A stretch of DNA of 64,000 nt from Corynebacterium sp. HMSC27B11. GTDB lineage: Bacteria > Actinomycetota > Actinomycetes > Mycobacteriales > Mycobacteriaceae. The notes beneath the pieces are model-generated. The model searched no databases. It saw nothing but the letters and a program-made list of their open reading frames with translations, and was not told where the DNA came from. Positions 52,448 through 61,225 of the stretch are shown here, in pieces (the first letter of the stretch is position 1; each line of letters opens with the position of its first letter). The stretch covers positions 154,357 through 218,356 of the forward strand of contig NZ_KV823538.1 in assembly GCF_001815985.1 (NCBI RefSeq), written 5' to 3'. The translations under genes were made by a program, and so were the position numbers.

Positions 52448-52559
52448 CATCGCCTCCAAGCACCTCCTATCCTCAATCCTTCGGCTTATATGTGCCACCT
52501 GCGGGAACGACCAGCGGGCTTGCGGGACCGTCGCCGCAGGACTCGCAGTCTGACGCAGC

Positions 52560-53240
52560 CTAGCGCATCAGGTCGTTGATATTAACCTGCTGCTCGACCA
52601 AGTAGTTCTGGAGCTCGTCCACGCCGTTGCGCCCCTCGTCGGCAGCACGGTCGAGGATGTCCAGCTCGGCGTCGGTGATCATCACCAGCTGGGCGGGCAC
52701 CGTCAGCCGGCCCGGGTGCGTGTAGTCGAAGCCCTTGTCGCTGACCGGGCCATCCTCACCGATCTGGTCGGCCTTCTTGGCGCCGTCCCCGCCGTCGCCC
52801 GCGATCTCGTGGACCTGCGGAACACCCTTCTCCCAGAGGAAAGGCACGATCAGCAGCCCGTGACGAGCGGACAGCCCCTCGCGCACGTGGTCACCCAGAC
52901 CACGCATCACCGTGCCCGGCTGCGGGGTCCACACACCCGGGTCCTGGGAGACCATCGTCGCGGCGGCAGCCACCAGGTTCGGCGCGAGATCGTCGTGACC
53001 GGCAGCCACCGTGACGAACTCGACGCGCACCTCGGTGCCCGGTTCCGCCTCCAGGCCGACCTCGATGCGCCCTGCGTCCAGGCTCATCGCGACGGTCTCC
53101 GGCGCGGCCGTGCCGTCCCCACCGAGGGCGACGGATGCGGCGGCGAACTCCGGGAAGGACTCACCAACCCGGTAGGTGTCCACCTCAAGCGGTTCGGGCA
53201 GCAGCTGCTCGACCCAGGCGAAAGTTTCCTCTTGGTTCAT
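52560..53240 (-). CDS. Hypothetical protein resembling the suppressor-of-fused (SUFU) domain family
   Basis: 226 residues, no signal peptide or membrane helix. The order of features resembles bacterial SUFU-like proteins: an acidic start, a VRVEFVTVAAGHDD strand, HGLLIVPFLWEKGVPQVHE in the centre and PAQLVMITDAELDILDRAADEG near the end, where SUFU has its (L)LPLTxxE(I/L) segment. The function in bacteria is unclear; many SUFU genes are toxin-immunity partners, but no toxin gene is near. The ATG at 53240 follows AAGGAGG. It lies 32 bp downstream of aspT, so the two are probably cotranscribed. The family call is tentative. Confidence 0.55.
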   Translation of the reverse strand: MNQEETFAWVEQLLPEPLEVDTYRVGESFPEFAAASVALGGDGTAAPETVAMSLDAGRIEVGLEAEPGTEVRVEFVTVAAGHDDLAPNLVAAAATMVSQDPGVWTPQPGTVMRGLGDHVREGLSARHGLLIVPFLWEKGVPQVHEIAGDGGDGAKKADQIGEDGPVSDKGFDYTHPGRLTVPAQLVMITDAELDILDRAADEGRNGVDELQNYLVEQQVNINDLMR

Positions 53241-53272
53241 GTGTCCTCCTTAAGCTCCGACGTGGCCAGGCC

Positions 53273-54571
53273 TTAGGCCCCGGCCTCCACGGCCTCGATC
53301 GCGGCGAGCAGCACGCAGGTCGCGAAGCCGTCCATCGCCAGGCGCACCTGCTCCAGCTCCGGCATCGACGGTGCCAGGCGCAGGTTCTGATCCTTCGGGT
53401 CCTGCTTCAGCGGGAACGTCGACCCCGCCCCGGTCAGCGCAACGCCAGCCTCCTTGGCCAGCTCAACGACACGGCCGGCGGTCCCCTCGACCACGTTGAC
53501 GCTGATGAAGTAGCCACCAGCCGGGTCGGTCCACTCCGCAACACCCAGGCCGCCGAGGCGCTCCTCCAGGATTTCGACGACCGCGCGGAACTTCGGGGCC
53601 AGGGATCCCGCGTGCTTCCGCATCAGCGCGCGCACGCCCTCGGCATCGCCGAAGAACTGGGCGTGAGCCAGCTGGTTGACCTTATTCGGCCCGATGCCGC
53701 GCACGATCGCGTGGCGCTTCCACCAGTCCAGGTTCTCCTCGGAGGAGGCGAAGAAGGCCACGCCGGAACCCGCCTGCGTGATCTTGGAGGTGGAGGACAT
53801 GCACCAGAAACGATTCGGGTTGCCCGCCTCCGCGGCGAAGCCGAGGACGTCGTACACCGGCGGGAACTCGTCCGTCAGGGTGTGGACGACGTAGGCGTTA
53901 TCCCACACGATGCGGAAGTCCGGCGCCGCCGTCTCCATGGACGCCAGCTCGCGGCAGACGTCCTCGGAGTACAGGGTGCCCGTCGGGTTGGAGAACATCG
54001 GGACAGCCCACATGCCCTTGACCAGCGGGTCCTTCACCAGCTCGCGGACCTGATCCAGGTCCGGGCCATCCTCGAGGAGGTCCACGGTGATCATCTCGAA
54101 ACCGAAGTGCTCGGTGATGGTGTGGTGACGGTCGTAGCCCGGCACCGGGCAGATCCACTTGAGCTTCCCGCCCTTCTCCGCTGCCTTCGCAGCCTCGGCT
54201 GCCCACGGCTTGACGGAATCGTTGGTGCCGAAGGTGTATGCCCAGGCCACCAGGTCGAAGGCCATGTTCAGGGAGGAAGCATCGCCGCAGACGATGTTCT
54301 CCGCGGCCACGCCGATAATCTCCGACCAGATATTGCGGATATCCGCGATGCCGGTCAGCCCGCCGTAGTTGCGGGTGTCGGTGCCATCAGCGGCGATGAA
54401 GTTCTTGCCCGGGCGGCTGAGCAGGTCCACCGCGTAGTCCAGCTGTTCGGTGGACGGCTTACCGCGGGTGAGATCCAACTTCAGGCCCTGGGCCTTGAGA
54501 TCTGCGTACTTCTTCTCAACCTCGGGCTTGAGGGAAAGAAGCTGGTCACGGTCGATGTTTGCGAGCTGCAC
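53273..54571 (-). CDS. aspT: Aspartate aminotransferase, corynebacterial AspT type
   Basis: A PLP enzyme of 432 residues that interconverts oxaloacetate/glutamate and aspartate/2-oxoglutarate, feeding lysC. The internal-aldimine Lys is in SSTSKITQAGSG. WAVPMFSNPTGTLYS, RIVWDNAYVVH and LRLAPSMP are the PLP-phosphate, Asp/Tyr and substrate-Arg regions. KLDLTRGKPSTEQLD at the N-terminus is typical of the unusual actinobacterial subgroup rather than classical AspC. The GTG start at 54571 is preceded by AGGAGG. A TAGAAT-like element upstream may be its -10 box. Confidence 0.93.
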   Translation of the reverse strand: MQLANIDRDQLLSLKPEVEKKYADLKAQGLKLDLTRGKPSTEQLDYAVDLLSRPGKNFIAADGTDTRNYGGLTGIADIRNIWSEIIGVAAENIVCGDASSLNMAFDLVAWAYTFGTNDSVKPWAAEAAKAAEKGGKLKWICPVPGYDRHHTITEHFGFEMITVDLLEDGPDLDQVRELVKDPLVKGMWAVPMFSNPTGTLYSEDVCRELASMETAAPDFRIVWDNAYVVHTLTDEFPPVYDVLGFAAEAGNPNRFWCMSSTSKITQAGSGVAFFASSEENLDWWKRHAIVRGIGPNKVNQLAHAQFFGDAEGVRALMRKHAGSLAPKFRAVVEILEERLGGLGVAEWTDPAGGYFISVNVVEGTAGRVVELAKEAGVALTGAGSTFPLKQDPKDQNLRLAPSMPELEQVRLAMDGFATCVLLAAIEAVEAGA

Positions 54572-54733
54572 GGTGCTGGCGCCTCCTGCGTATGGGGCTC
54601 AAAGAATTTAGTGGCAAATACCATTTTTGATTCTAACAAGCGCCCCAGACACGGGCTTGGTCTGTGCACACAAGCTGAGCCCCCACCAGCAGCTCCCACC
54701 GGATCAGTTCACTGTGCCCCTACGCAACGAACG

Positions 54734-54763
54734 AAACCCCAGGTAGCGAACTACCTGGGGTTT
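54734..54763 (-). terminator. Terminator hairpin after tRNA-Ser
   Basis: A 13-bp perfect stem, AAACCCCAGGTAG (54734-54746) with CTACCTGGGGTTT (54751-54763), with a CGAA loop (plus strand). It lies 9 bp from the tRNA 3' end. Confidence 0.85.
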
Positions 54764-54771
54764 CCCAACTG

Positions 54772-54857
54772 CGGAGGATGAGGGATTTGAACCCTCGAGG
54801 GGCGTGAGCCCCGCACGCGTTCCAGGCGTGTGACATAGGCCGCTAGTCGAATCCTCC
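54772..54857 (-). tRNA. tRNA-Ser (anticodon GGA)
   Basis: A class II tRNA of 86 nt on the minus strand. The acceptor GGAGGAT pairs with ATCCTCC, with discriminator G. The anticodon stem CACGC/GCGTG closes CTGGAAC, giving GGA (reads TCC/TCT). The long variable arm is GGGGC/GCCCC-like. The T arm reads GAGGGTTCAAATCCCTC. CCA is not encoded, unlike tRNA-Pro in this window. Confidence 0.96.
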
Positions 54858-55078
54858 GCTGACTACTATACCCAGGCCCACCAAGCGCACAAAATCCCCA
54901 GCGCTCGCAGCATTTCCGACCCCGCGAGGCGAAGCGCACAGCCGACCCTGGAACCGCCGTGAGGCCGGGCTCCAACCCCACTGGAATCAACCCCACGTCC
55001 CCGCAAGCCAGCGCCCGAAAGATTGACCCGCACGATCGAGCGTTGGCCAGGGCCGTGGCGATGCGTTATGCTTTAGGC

Positions 55079-55164
55079 GGATTCCGCGTGGCGTGCATCT
55101 TGTGAACTCCCCCAGGGCAGGAATGCAGCAAGGGTCAACGAGCTCTCACGGGTGCGCGGGGTCC
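55079..55164 (+). ncRNA. ffs: Signal recognition particle RNA, small bacterial type (4.5S)
   Basis: The conserved apical domain is present (CCCCAGGGCAGGAATGCAGCAAGGGT, here split: CCCCAGGGCAGGAATG then CAGCAAGGGT). It holds the GGAA-type loop and internal loops bound by Ffh. The ends pair GGATTCCGCG (55079-55088) with CGCGGGGTCC (55155-55164), with two G-T pairs. A TATGCT box at 55067-55072 places the start at 55079. TTTTATTTT follows as the terminator tract. Its role is co-translational targeting of membrane proteins with Ffh. Confidence 0.93.
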
Positions 55165-55191
55165 TTTTATTTTGCCCAAAAAACTTCGCCG

Positions 55192-55749
55192 CTACCTGCC
55201 AGCCTGCTGATCGCGCGCCCGTTCCGCACGCACGGACGCCACCATCAGGCCCACGAAATTCAGCCCGATCAGGCAACCAACGAGCAGGAAGACCAAGCCC
55301 GCAGCCCACAGTCCCGAGGAATCATCGGCGGCAGCCCAAAAGGACCACGCGAGCGAGAACCCCGCGGTGAAACCCAGCACAACGCCCAGCGCGCCGGCGA
55401 AAAGCCAGCGGGTCCGCAGCGAAAGCATCACCACCGCACACACCGCACCGACACCGCACGCAACCACTTGCCAATCTGCATAGGGGCCACCCATTGGCAG
55501 GCCCAGCTGGTCAGGGGTCCAGCTGAGGAAAAGAACCCAGACCACGAGCCCGGCAAAGAAGGCCCACACCCCAGCGCGCACCGTTCCAAGCAGCTTCCGC
55601 CGATCGCCACTCGACACCACACCCTGCCCGTTCTTCTGCTCACGGCGTTGCACAAGCCAGGTCGCGAGCAGCTGCAGGCCGAGGGGAAGTGGCCCGACAA
55701 TGACGTACACCAGCAGTACGCCAAGCACGAGATTGATAACTGAACTCAT
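55192..55749 (-). CDS. Hypothetical membrane protein (about five helices)
   Basis: 185 residues, no family recognised. Hydrophobic segments lie at about 5-30 (VINLVLGVLLVYVIVGPLPLG), 57-77 (AGVWAFFAGLVVWVLFLS), 95-110, 115-135 and 146-168 (GLWAAGLVFLLVGCLIGLNF). The loop after the first helix is basic (QRREQKNG), placing it in the cytoplasm. The minus-strand ATG is at 55749. The gene is convergent with the SRP RNA and divergent from the crotonase gene. Its role is unknown. Confidence 0.65.
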   Translation of the reverse strand: MSSVINLVLGVLLVYVIVGPLPLGLQLLATWLVQRREQKNGQGVVSSGDRRKLLGTVRAGVWAFFAGLVVWVLFLSWTPDQLGLPMGGPYADWQVVACGVGAVCAVVMLSLRTRWLFAGALGVVLGFTAGFSLAWSFWAAADDSSGLWAAGLVFLLVGCLIGLNFVGLMVASVRAERARDQQAGR

Positions 55750-55881
55750 GGAGCAATTTTACCGCCAAAAGCTCTCCCGGCCGCACTCGCGACCGCGTGA
55801 TGAAGAACACCTCCCGGGCCCTCGCCACGCAGCTTCCGCAATCCCCCGCGCAGCACCGCACCCGTGGGTTAGCGTGATCCC

Positions 55882-56763
55882 ATGACAGCCCGCAATGAAC
55901 ACTCTTCCGCCGCAGCACCGGACAGCGCCCACAACGACGACCCCGCCTCCCGCCACGGCGAGGTCACGCTGAACGTCGAGGACGGCATCGCCTACGTCAC
56001 CCTTCGCCGTCCCGGCAAGCTGAACTCGCTCACCCTGTCCGTTCTCGACGACCTGGTCGCCACCGCGCACAAGATCCGACGCGACCGCACGATTCGGGCC
56101 GTCATTCTCGCAGGTGAAGACCATAATTTCACCGCGGGTTTGGACTTCGGCTCCGCGTTGAAGACCCCCGCGGGCATCGCCAAGGCCTTCGCTCCCCGGC
56201 CGTGGCGCGGTACCAATACCTTCCAGGAGGCGTGTTGGGCTTTCCGTCGCCTGCCCGTGCCCGTCATCGCGGCAGTCGAGGGCTTCTGCTTCGGCGGTGG
56301 TGTGCAGCTCGTCGCGGCCGCGGATTACCGCTTCACCACCGCGGACGCCCAGTGGTCCGTGTTGGAGGCCAAGTGGGGCCTGATCCCGGACATGTCGGGG
56401 ATTTTCTCCCTCAAGCAGCTGCTGCCCATCGATACCGCCAAGCGTCTGACCATGACCGGCGAGGTTTTCGACGGCACCCGCGCCGTAGAGCTGGGGCTCG
56501 CCTCCGAGGTTGCGGAAGACCCGGCCGCAGCCGCCCGCGCACTCGCCGAGGAGCTGGCAACCCGCTCCCCGGATTCGGTGGCCTACGCCAAGCGCATCAT
56601 CGACGAGACCTGGACCGCCGGCCCGCGCCGCACCTTCTTCATGGAGCGCGCCCGCCAGGCCCGCCTGCTCGTGGCCAAAAACACCAAGATCGCGCAGAAG
56701 GCGGCGGCCAAGGCGCGCGGCGCAGTTGTGGACGCCCGCTTCAAACCCCGCGAGGTCCGCTAG
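55882..56763 (+). CDS. Crotonase-family enoyl-CoA hydratase/isomerase
   Basis: 293 residues. After a hydrophilic start of ~25 residues the crotonase fold begins at VTLNVEDGIAYVTLRRPGKLN. The oxyanion-hole segments are NFTAGLDFGSAL and EGFCFGGGVQLVAAADYRF. The acidic catalytic position is in WGLIPDMSG (Asp), where hydratases carry Glu. The single Asp and the AGLDF segment resemble dienoyl-CoA isomerase types, so simple hydratase activity is not certain. A TAGCGT box (55870-55875) ends 6 nt before the ATG (leaderless). The end of the gene carries a 19-bp sequence repeated 76 bp on, at the end of convergent gluQ. Confidence 0.87.
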   Translation: MTARNEHSSAAAPDSAHNDDPASRHGEVTLNVEDGIAYVTLRRPGKLNSLTLSVLDDLVATAHKIRRDRTIRAVILAGEDHNFTAGLDFGSALKTPAGIAKAFAPRPWRGTNTFQEACWAFRRLPVPVIAAVEGFCFGGGVQLVAAADYRFTTADAQWSVLEAKWGLIPDMSGIFSLKQLLPIDTAKRLTMTGEVFDGTRAVELGLASEVAEDPAAAARALAEELATRSPDSVAYAKRIIDETWTAGPRRTFFMERARQARLLVAKNTKIAQKAAAKARGAVVDARFKPREVR

Positions 56764-56835
56764 CCCACGCTCGACCGCCCCCTCCCGTTCCGGACGGTTC
56801 CGCCGTTCTTGAGTGCGTTGTTCCCGCGAGGTCCG

Positions 56836-57984
56836 CTAGCCTAGGTACGTCACCGGCTCGCGGGAGAGCAGCTCCGGGCGGAAGCTCTCCGCCCAACCTT
56901 CGAGGATTTCCGCCGGTGATGCGCCCTGCGCCAGGGCGTCGCGCACCCTCGCGGCAGTCACGCCCACGGCCTCCCCCAGCGATTCGCCGATCCACGCCAG
57001 GGCATCCTCCACCCCGAGCTCGCGCATCGTCACCGCCCCGTCGCGCTTCGCCAGGCGCTTGCCCTCCGGCCCGAGCACCAACGGCACGTGCAGGTATTCC
57101 ACCTCCGGCAACCCCAGCAGCCCAGCCAGGTACGCCTGCCGGGGTGCAGAACTCAGCAGGTCATCCCCGCGAACCACCTGGTCCACGCCCGCGAGCGCAT
57201 CGTCCACCACGACGGCCAGGTTGTACGCATACTCGCTGCCGTCCAGCTGCGCGGTGTTCCCGCCGCGCCGCAGCACCATGTCATCCACCTCGCCGGTATA
57301 GGTCCCTTCTTTTAGGACGTCACCGCCCAGCGCTTCCCTGGCCGCGAAGTGCTCGGTGATCGTGTGGGTGGTGACCAGGCTGGCCGGGGTGGCGTCGGAG
57401 GAAGAAAGGTCACCGACGCGCAACCGCAACGCAGGACTACGACCTGCCTCGGCGAGCTCCGCCCGGCGCGTAGCTCGTTCCTCCTCGCTGAGGTTCCGGC
57501 AGGTCCCGGGGTAGGCCCCTGGGGCGGCGTGCGGGGCGCGGGAGGCTTCCTGGATGTCCTTGCGGGAGCAGTAGCACTCGTAGACCCGCCCCTGGTCAGC
57601 CAGCTTTTGCAGGGCAGCCGCGTAGTGGTCGAGGCAATCGCGCTCGTAGACGATCCTGCCGTCGTGGGTGATTCCGAGTTCTGCGAGGTCAGCGAGCTGC
57701 CGGCGGGCGGATTCCTCGGAGGAGCGCTGGGCGTCGATGTCGTCGACGCGCAGGTGGAAGGCCCGGCCGGTGTGCCGGGCGAAGAGCCACGCGAGGATCG
57801 CGGTGCGCAGGTTGCCCAGGTGCAGGTCGCCGGAGGGGCTCGGCGCGTAACGCCCGGCGCCCCGCGGTTCCAAAGCAGCGTCGCGCTGTGTCAAAGCAGC
57901 GTCCTGATGAGTCTCGCCCTCATCCTGCTTAGCCAAGGCGCTGCTCCCAGCCCGGCCCGTAGTAGCGGCCCATGAACTCCGCAC
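56836..57984 (-). CDS. gluQ: Glutamyl-Q tRNA(Asp) synthetase
   Basis: A truncated GluRS-like enzyme that attaches glutamate to queuosine at position 34 of tRNA-Asp. The HIGH-type motif is [18 protein letters not shown], and the KMSKS-type motif is KRLAKRDG. The zinc ligands CYCSRKDI and AYPGTC, and the absence of an anticodon-binding domain, distinguish it from GluRS. At 382 residues it has an N-terminal extension of ~40. The GTG start at 57984 has GAGGAG 4 nt upstream and lies inside the end of tgt (56-bp overlap), so translation is coupled to the queuine-inserting enzyme. The convergent crotonase gene ends 72 bp away. Confidence 0.9.
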   Translation of the reverse strand: MRSSWAATTGRAGSSALAKQDEGETHQDAALTQRDAALEPRGAGRYAPSPSGDLHLGNLRTAILAWLFARHTGRAFHLRVDDIDAQRSSEESARRQLADLAELGITHDGRIVYERDCLDHYAAALQKLADQGRVYECYCSRKDIQEASRAPHAAPGAYPGTCRNLSEEERATRRAELAEAGRSPALRLRVGDLSSSDATPASLVTTHTITEHFAAREALGGDVLKEGTYTGEVDDMVLRRGGNTAQLDGSEYAYNLAVVVDDALAGVDQVVRGDDLLSSAPRQAYLAGLLGLPEVEYLHVPLVLGPEGKRLAKRDGAVTMRELGVEDALAWIGESLGEAVGVTAARVRDALAQGASPAEILEGWAESFRPELLSREPVTYLG

Positions 57985-59284
57985 GGTACTCCTCGAAGCG
58001 GCCCTCCAGCATCGCCTCCCGGATGTTGTCCACCAGCTTGATCATGAAGTGCAGGTTGTGCAGCGTGCACAGCGTGCCCGCGAGGTATTCCTTCGCACGC
58101 AGCAGGTGGTGGATGTAGGCGCGGGTGTAGTTCTCGCTCACATAGCCACCCACCTCGGCGTCCACCGGCGTGAAGTCCCGGCGGAAGCGCGCGTTAGAGA
58201 GGTTCATCCGCCCATCGAGCGTGTACACCCCACCGCGGCGGCCGAGCCGGGTGGGCGCCACGCAGTCGAAGGTGTCCGCACCAGCGGCGATGGCAGTGAA
58301 AAGGTCATCCGGCTCGGAGATGCCCAGCAGGTGCCGTGGCTTGTCGTCCGGGAGCTCCTGGGAGACCCACTCCACGATGGTTCCGAGGTTCTCCTTCTCC
58401 AGGGCCCCTCCGATCCCAAAGCCACCGAAGCCCCGCTTACCCTCCGCCTCGGCCTCCTCAGAAAGCTGCACCAGTCCGCGGGCCGCCTGCCGGCGCAGGT
58501 CCTCGTACTGGGCGCCCTGCACCACGCCCCACAGGGACTGCGGTGGTCGGTGGCTGCGTAGCTCCGTCTGGCGCTGGTGCTCCTCCAGGCAGCGCTTCGC
58601 CCAGCGGTGGGTGCGGGCCACCGACGCCTCCTGGTAGGCCCGGGTATTCGCCAGCGTGGTCAGCTCGTCGAAAGCGAACATGATGTCCGCCCCCAGCTGG
58701 TGCTGGATCTGCATGCTGACCTCCGGGGTGAAGCGGTGCTTGGAGCCGTCGATGACGCTGCGGAAGTCCACCCCGTCCTCGTCCACGATCGCCATGCGCT
58801 TCTTCTGCTGCGCGATGACCTTATCTTCGGAGACCTTCGAGTCCATCGCGAGGACCTTCTTGTACCCCACACCGAGGCTCATGACTTGGAACCCGCCGGA
58901 GTCCGTGTAGGTCGGCCCGTGCCAGTTCTCGAAGGTGGCCACGCCACCGGCTTCGTCGACGATGTCCGGCCCGGGCTGCAGGTAGAGGTGGTACGCGTTG
59001 GAGAGGATCGCCTGCGCCCCCGCGGATCGCACCTGCTCCGGGGTCAGGGTCTTCACCGTCGCTTTGGTTGCGACGGGGATGAAGGCGGGGGTGTTGATGT
59101 TCCCGTGCGGTGTTTTGAGCACGCCCACCCGCCCCTGCGTCAGCCGTGTTTCCCGGTCCCCTTCGCCGGAGTGCGATGCGATCGGGTCGGTCACCTCGCC
59201 CAGGGGCTTGAGGAGCTCGAAGGACGTATCAGTGGCAAACCCGGCCGCGTCGTGCGGTGGCTGCGAGTGGGATCCGGAAGTCAT
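57929..59284 (-). CDS. tgt: Queuine tRNA-guanine transglycosylase lacking the zinc cysteines
   Basis: Exchanges G34 of GUN-anticodon tRNAs for a queuine-type base. Present are [12 protein letters not shown] (substrate Asp), [36 protein letters not shown] and the nucleophile region [15 protein letters not shown]. The structural zinc site normally reads CxCxxC about 15 residues later. Here [20 protein letters not shown] has Val, Gly and Ser in its place, while the His in TLHNLHF is kept. I chose ATG 59284 because TAGACT (complement of 59292-59297) ends 7 nt before it; the longer frame from 59344 would include that promoter. No queuosine-synthesis genes are in view, so salvage of queuine is possible. 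Confidence 0.93.
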   Translation of the reverse strand: MTSGSHSQPPHDAAGFATDTSFELLKPLGEVTDPIASHSGEGDRETRLTQGRVGVLKTPHGNINTPAFIPVATKATVKTLTPEQVRSAGAQAILSNAYHLYLQPGPDIVDEAGGVATFENWHGPTYTDSGGFQVMSLGVGYKKVLAMDSKVSEDKVIAQQKKRMAIVDEDGVDFRSVIDGSKHRFTPEVSMQIQHQLGADIMFAFDELTTLANTRAYQEASVARTHRWAKRCLEEHQRQTELRSHRPPQSLWGVVQGAQYEDLRRQAARGLVQLSEEAEAEGKRGFGGFGIGGALEKENLGTIVEWVSQELPDDKPRHLLGISEPDDLFTAIAAGADTFDCVAPTRLGRRGGVYTLDGRMNLSNARFRRDFTPVDAEVGGYVSENYTRAYIHHLLRAKEYLAGTLCTLHNLHFMIKLVDNIREAMLEGRFEEYRAEFMGRYYGPGWEQRLG

Positions 59285-59344
59285 AACCGACAGTCTAGTG
59301 CTCGCCCCGGACATGCCCGTGGCGAACTGCTGGGCGGTGTCCAC

Positions 59345-59557
59345 GAAGGCTCAGTGATACCCCGCGCCGCACGTGGAAAACTCATACTGAGAATAAGACT
59401 GGGAATATTTCACAGTGTCATTCCAAGTTTACAAGTATTACTAATACCCATTCGACCTGCACTAACGTCAGCATTACCCAACGCGCCCCTTTAAAAACTT
59501 CAAGCCCTAGCCCGCAAACTCTTGTTTTTAGAGGTTTAAACCTTTAAACTCGCAATC
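59345..59557 (+). promoter_or_regulatory. A/T-rich control region with two palindromes before the AlbA_2 gene
   Basis: GTATTA-C-TAATAC (59435-59447) is a perfect inverted repeat. AGGTTTAAACCT (59532-59543) is a perfect 12-bp palindrome, followed by another TTTAAAC half-site (59543-59549), all within 25 bp of ATG 59558. The base composition is much lower in GC than the surroundings. The positions suit autorepression by the downstream protein, whose family often regulates itself; this is an inference. The region also contains the tgt promoter at its left end (59292-59297). Confidence 0.5.
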
Positions 59558-61204
59558 ATGACGTGGGATTCGGCACGCATTCAGCAAGAGGTCTCCTGGT
59601 TTCGCCTCCGTCAAGGGGACTCAACAACCGTCGAGGTAAAACGCGCTGCCCACGGCCTGCCAGAAAACTTAGGGGCAACAACCTGCGCTTTCGCAAATAT
59701 GCCCGAGGGCGGAACGATCATCCTCGGCATCGACGAGCGATCAAACTTTGACATTGTGGGAGTGCCAGAACCCGTGAAGCTCGAAGCCGGGATTGTCGAT
59801 CAGGCGCGCAACGCCATCTCCCCGTGCCCGTACATCAACACGTACTCAGTGAGAATGGGCACCGCCGAAGACGCCCCGACCGTCGTTGTCGCCGAAGTTC
59901 AAGGTTTGCCGATCCAGGAAAGACCCGCGCGGTATAAGCATCGCGCCTATCTCCGACAGGCTGATGGCGACTACGAAATGCACGCATCCGACCTGCGGAT
60001 GATCGAGGCCGCGAAGTCTCCGGAAAACCCCACGGCGGACTACGACATGCGGCCCGTGCCCAACACGTCGGCCAAAGACCTGGACGAAAAACTCGTCCAG
60101 CAAGTCGCCAACGACCTGCGCCAAGCGGTGCGCCCCTTCCGGGATATCGACGATGACCACGAAATCCTCAGGAAAATTACGGCCGTGCTACCCACCGGGG
60201 AGCTCAGCGTGGCCGGGTACTACGCCCTCAGTACTTTCCCCCAAGGGGTCTACCCAGCTCTCAGCGTGACCTGTGCGGTCCGGCTCCCCGACACGTCCCC
60301 TTCACACAGCCAGTCGTCCGCAAGAACCCGGAACCTCGAGCGTTTCTCTGGTCCACTGCCCACCCTCCTCGACCAAACGATGGAGTGGATCACCGCTAAC
60401 CTCAGCACGTATCAGGCCTACCTCGCCAACGGGCACATGGTCGACCGTCCAGAGCTACCGCTCAACGCCATCCGAGAGGCCGTGGCCAATGCACTCATCC
60501 ACCGCGACTTAGGCCCCGACACCCTCGAAGAGGGCCGCAGTATCGATGTCCGCATTACCCACAAGGCACTCATGATTATGAGTCCCGGTGGGTTGAAATC
60601 CCTGTCGGTCAGCCAACTGAAAAGCGACGAGCTCTGGCGCCAAGAAGTGAATCAGCGGCTCTACCGGCTCGCGAGGTCGCTGCGGGATGACGCTGGGCAC
60701 AGAATCATCGAGGGTGAAGGCGGTGGCGTCCAGACCATCCTGAAATCCCTTCGCGAACAGGGGCTCAAGCCGCCCACATTCGTCGACACGGGTGTGAAGT
60801 TCACCGCGTTCTTCTGGCGCGATACTGAACCCCAGCTGCGCCCCGACATGGGTGGCGAGACTGCTGCCCCCGAGACTACTGCCCCGGAGCCGACCGATTC
60901 CCAGGCCTCTCCGGCGCCTACGCCGGCCCCCGCCTCAAAGGCAGAGCCATCCCTGCAGCCATCTCCTGCAGCGCAGCCCCTCCCCGATCTGGAGAAGCTC
61001 GGCAAGAATGCCCCGGCTGTGTACAAGGCAGTACACACCGCGGGGGTTGGAGGGGCCACGGTAACGCTAAAAAGCATCATCGACGCAACCAACCTCAGCG
61101 AAAGCCAGGTAAGGTACGCGCTCAAACCACTGATCGAGCAGGAGCTCGTCCACATGCATGGCGGTCAAGGGCGACGCGGTACCACCTACACCGCTGCACG
61201 GTGA
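59558..61204 (+). CDS. Schlafen AlbA_2-domain DNA-binding / HATPase_c_4 regulator with winged helix
   Basis: 548 residues. The AlbA_2 domain occupies about 1-130 (STTVEVKRAAHGLPENLGATTCAFANMP; GGTIILGIDE; YLRQADGDYEMHASDLRMI), with VEVKRA the typical acidic-basic start. Then comes a helical part and a GHKL-type ATPase region (PLNAIREAVANALIHRDL, about 305, N-box-like; IMSPGGLKS; GEGGGVQTI). A Pro/Ala/Ser linker (about 430-475) leads to a winged-helix end (VYKAVHTAGVGGATVTLKSIIDATNLSESQVRYALKPL, seen as NLSESQVRYALKPL). Such proteins are putative transcription regulators, often near mobile or defence genes. No partner gene overlaps it. The A/T-rich upstream region hints at acquisition. Confidence 0.85.
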   Translation: MTWDSARIQQEVSWFRLRQGDSTTVEVKRAAHGLPENLGATTCAFANMPEGGTIILGIDERSNFDIVGVPEPVKLEAGIVDQARNAISPCPYINTYSVRMGTAEDAPTVVVAEVQGLPIQERPARYKHRAYLRQADGDYEMHASDLRMIEAAKSPENPTADYDMRPVPNTSAKDLDEKLVQQVANDLRQAVRPFRDIDDDHEILRKITAVLPTGELSVAGYYALSTFPQGVYPALSVTCAVRLPDTSPSHSQSSARTRNLERFSGPLPTLLDQTMEWITANLSTYQAYLANGHMVDRPELPLNAIREAVANALIHRDLGPDTLEEGRSIDVRITHKALMIMSPGGLKSLSVSQLKSDELWRQEVNQRLYRLARSLRDDAGHRIIEGEGGGVQTILKSLREQGLKPPTFVDTGVKFTAFFWRDTEPQLRPDMGGETAAPETTAPEPTDSQASPAPTPAPASKAEPSLQPSPAAQPLPDLEKLGKNAPAVYKAVHTAGVGGATVTLKSIIDATNLSESQVRYALKPLIEQELVHMHGGQGRRGTTYTAAR

Positions 61205-61225
61205 CCAGCTCCCCCAACCACACGC

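Noticed and set aside
59285..59344. N-terminal extension of tgt
   Set aside because: It overlaps the TAGACT box that lies 7 nt before ATG 59284, and no ribosome site precedes 59344.
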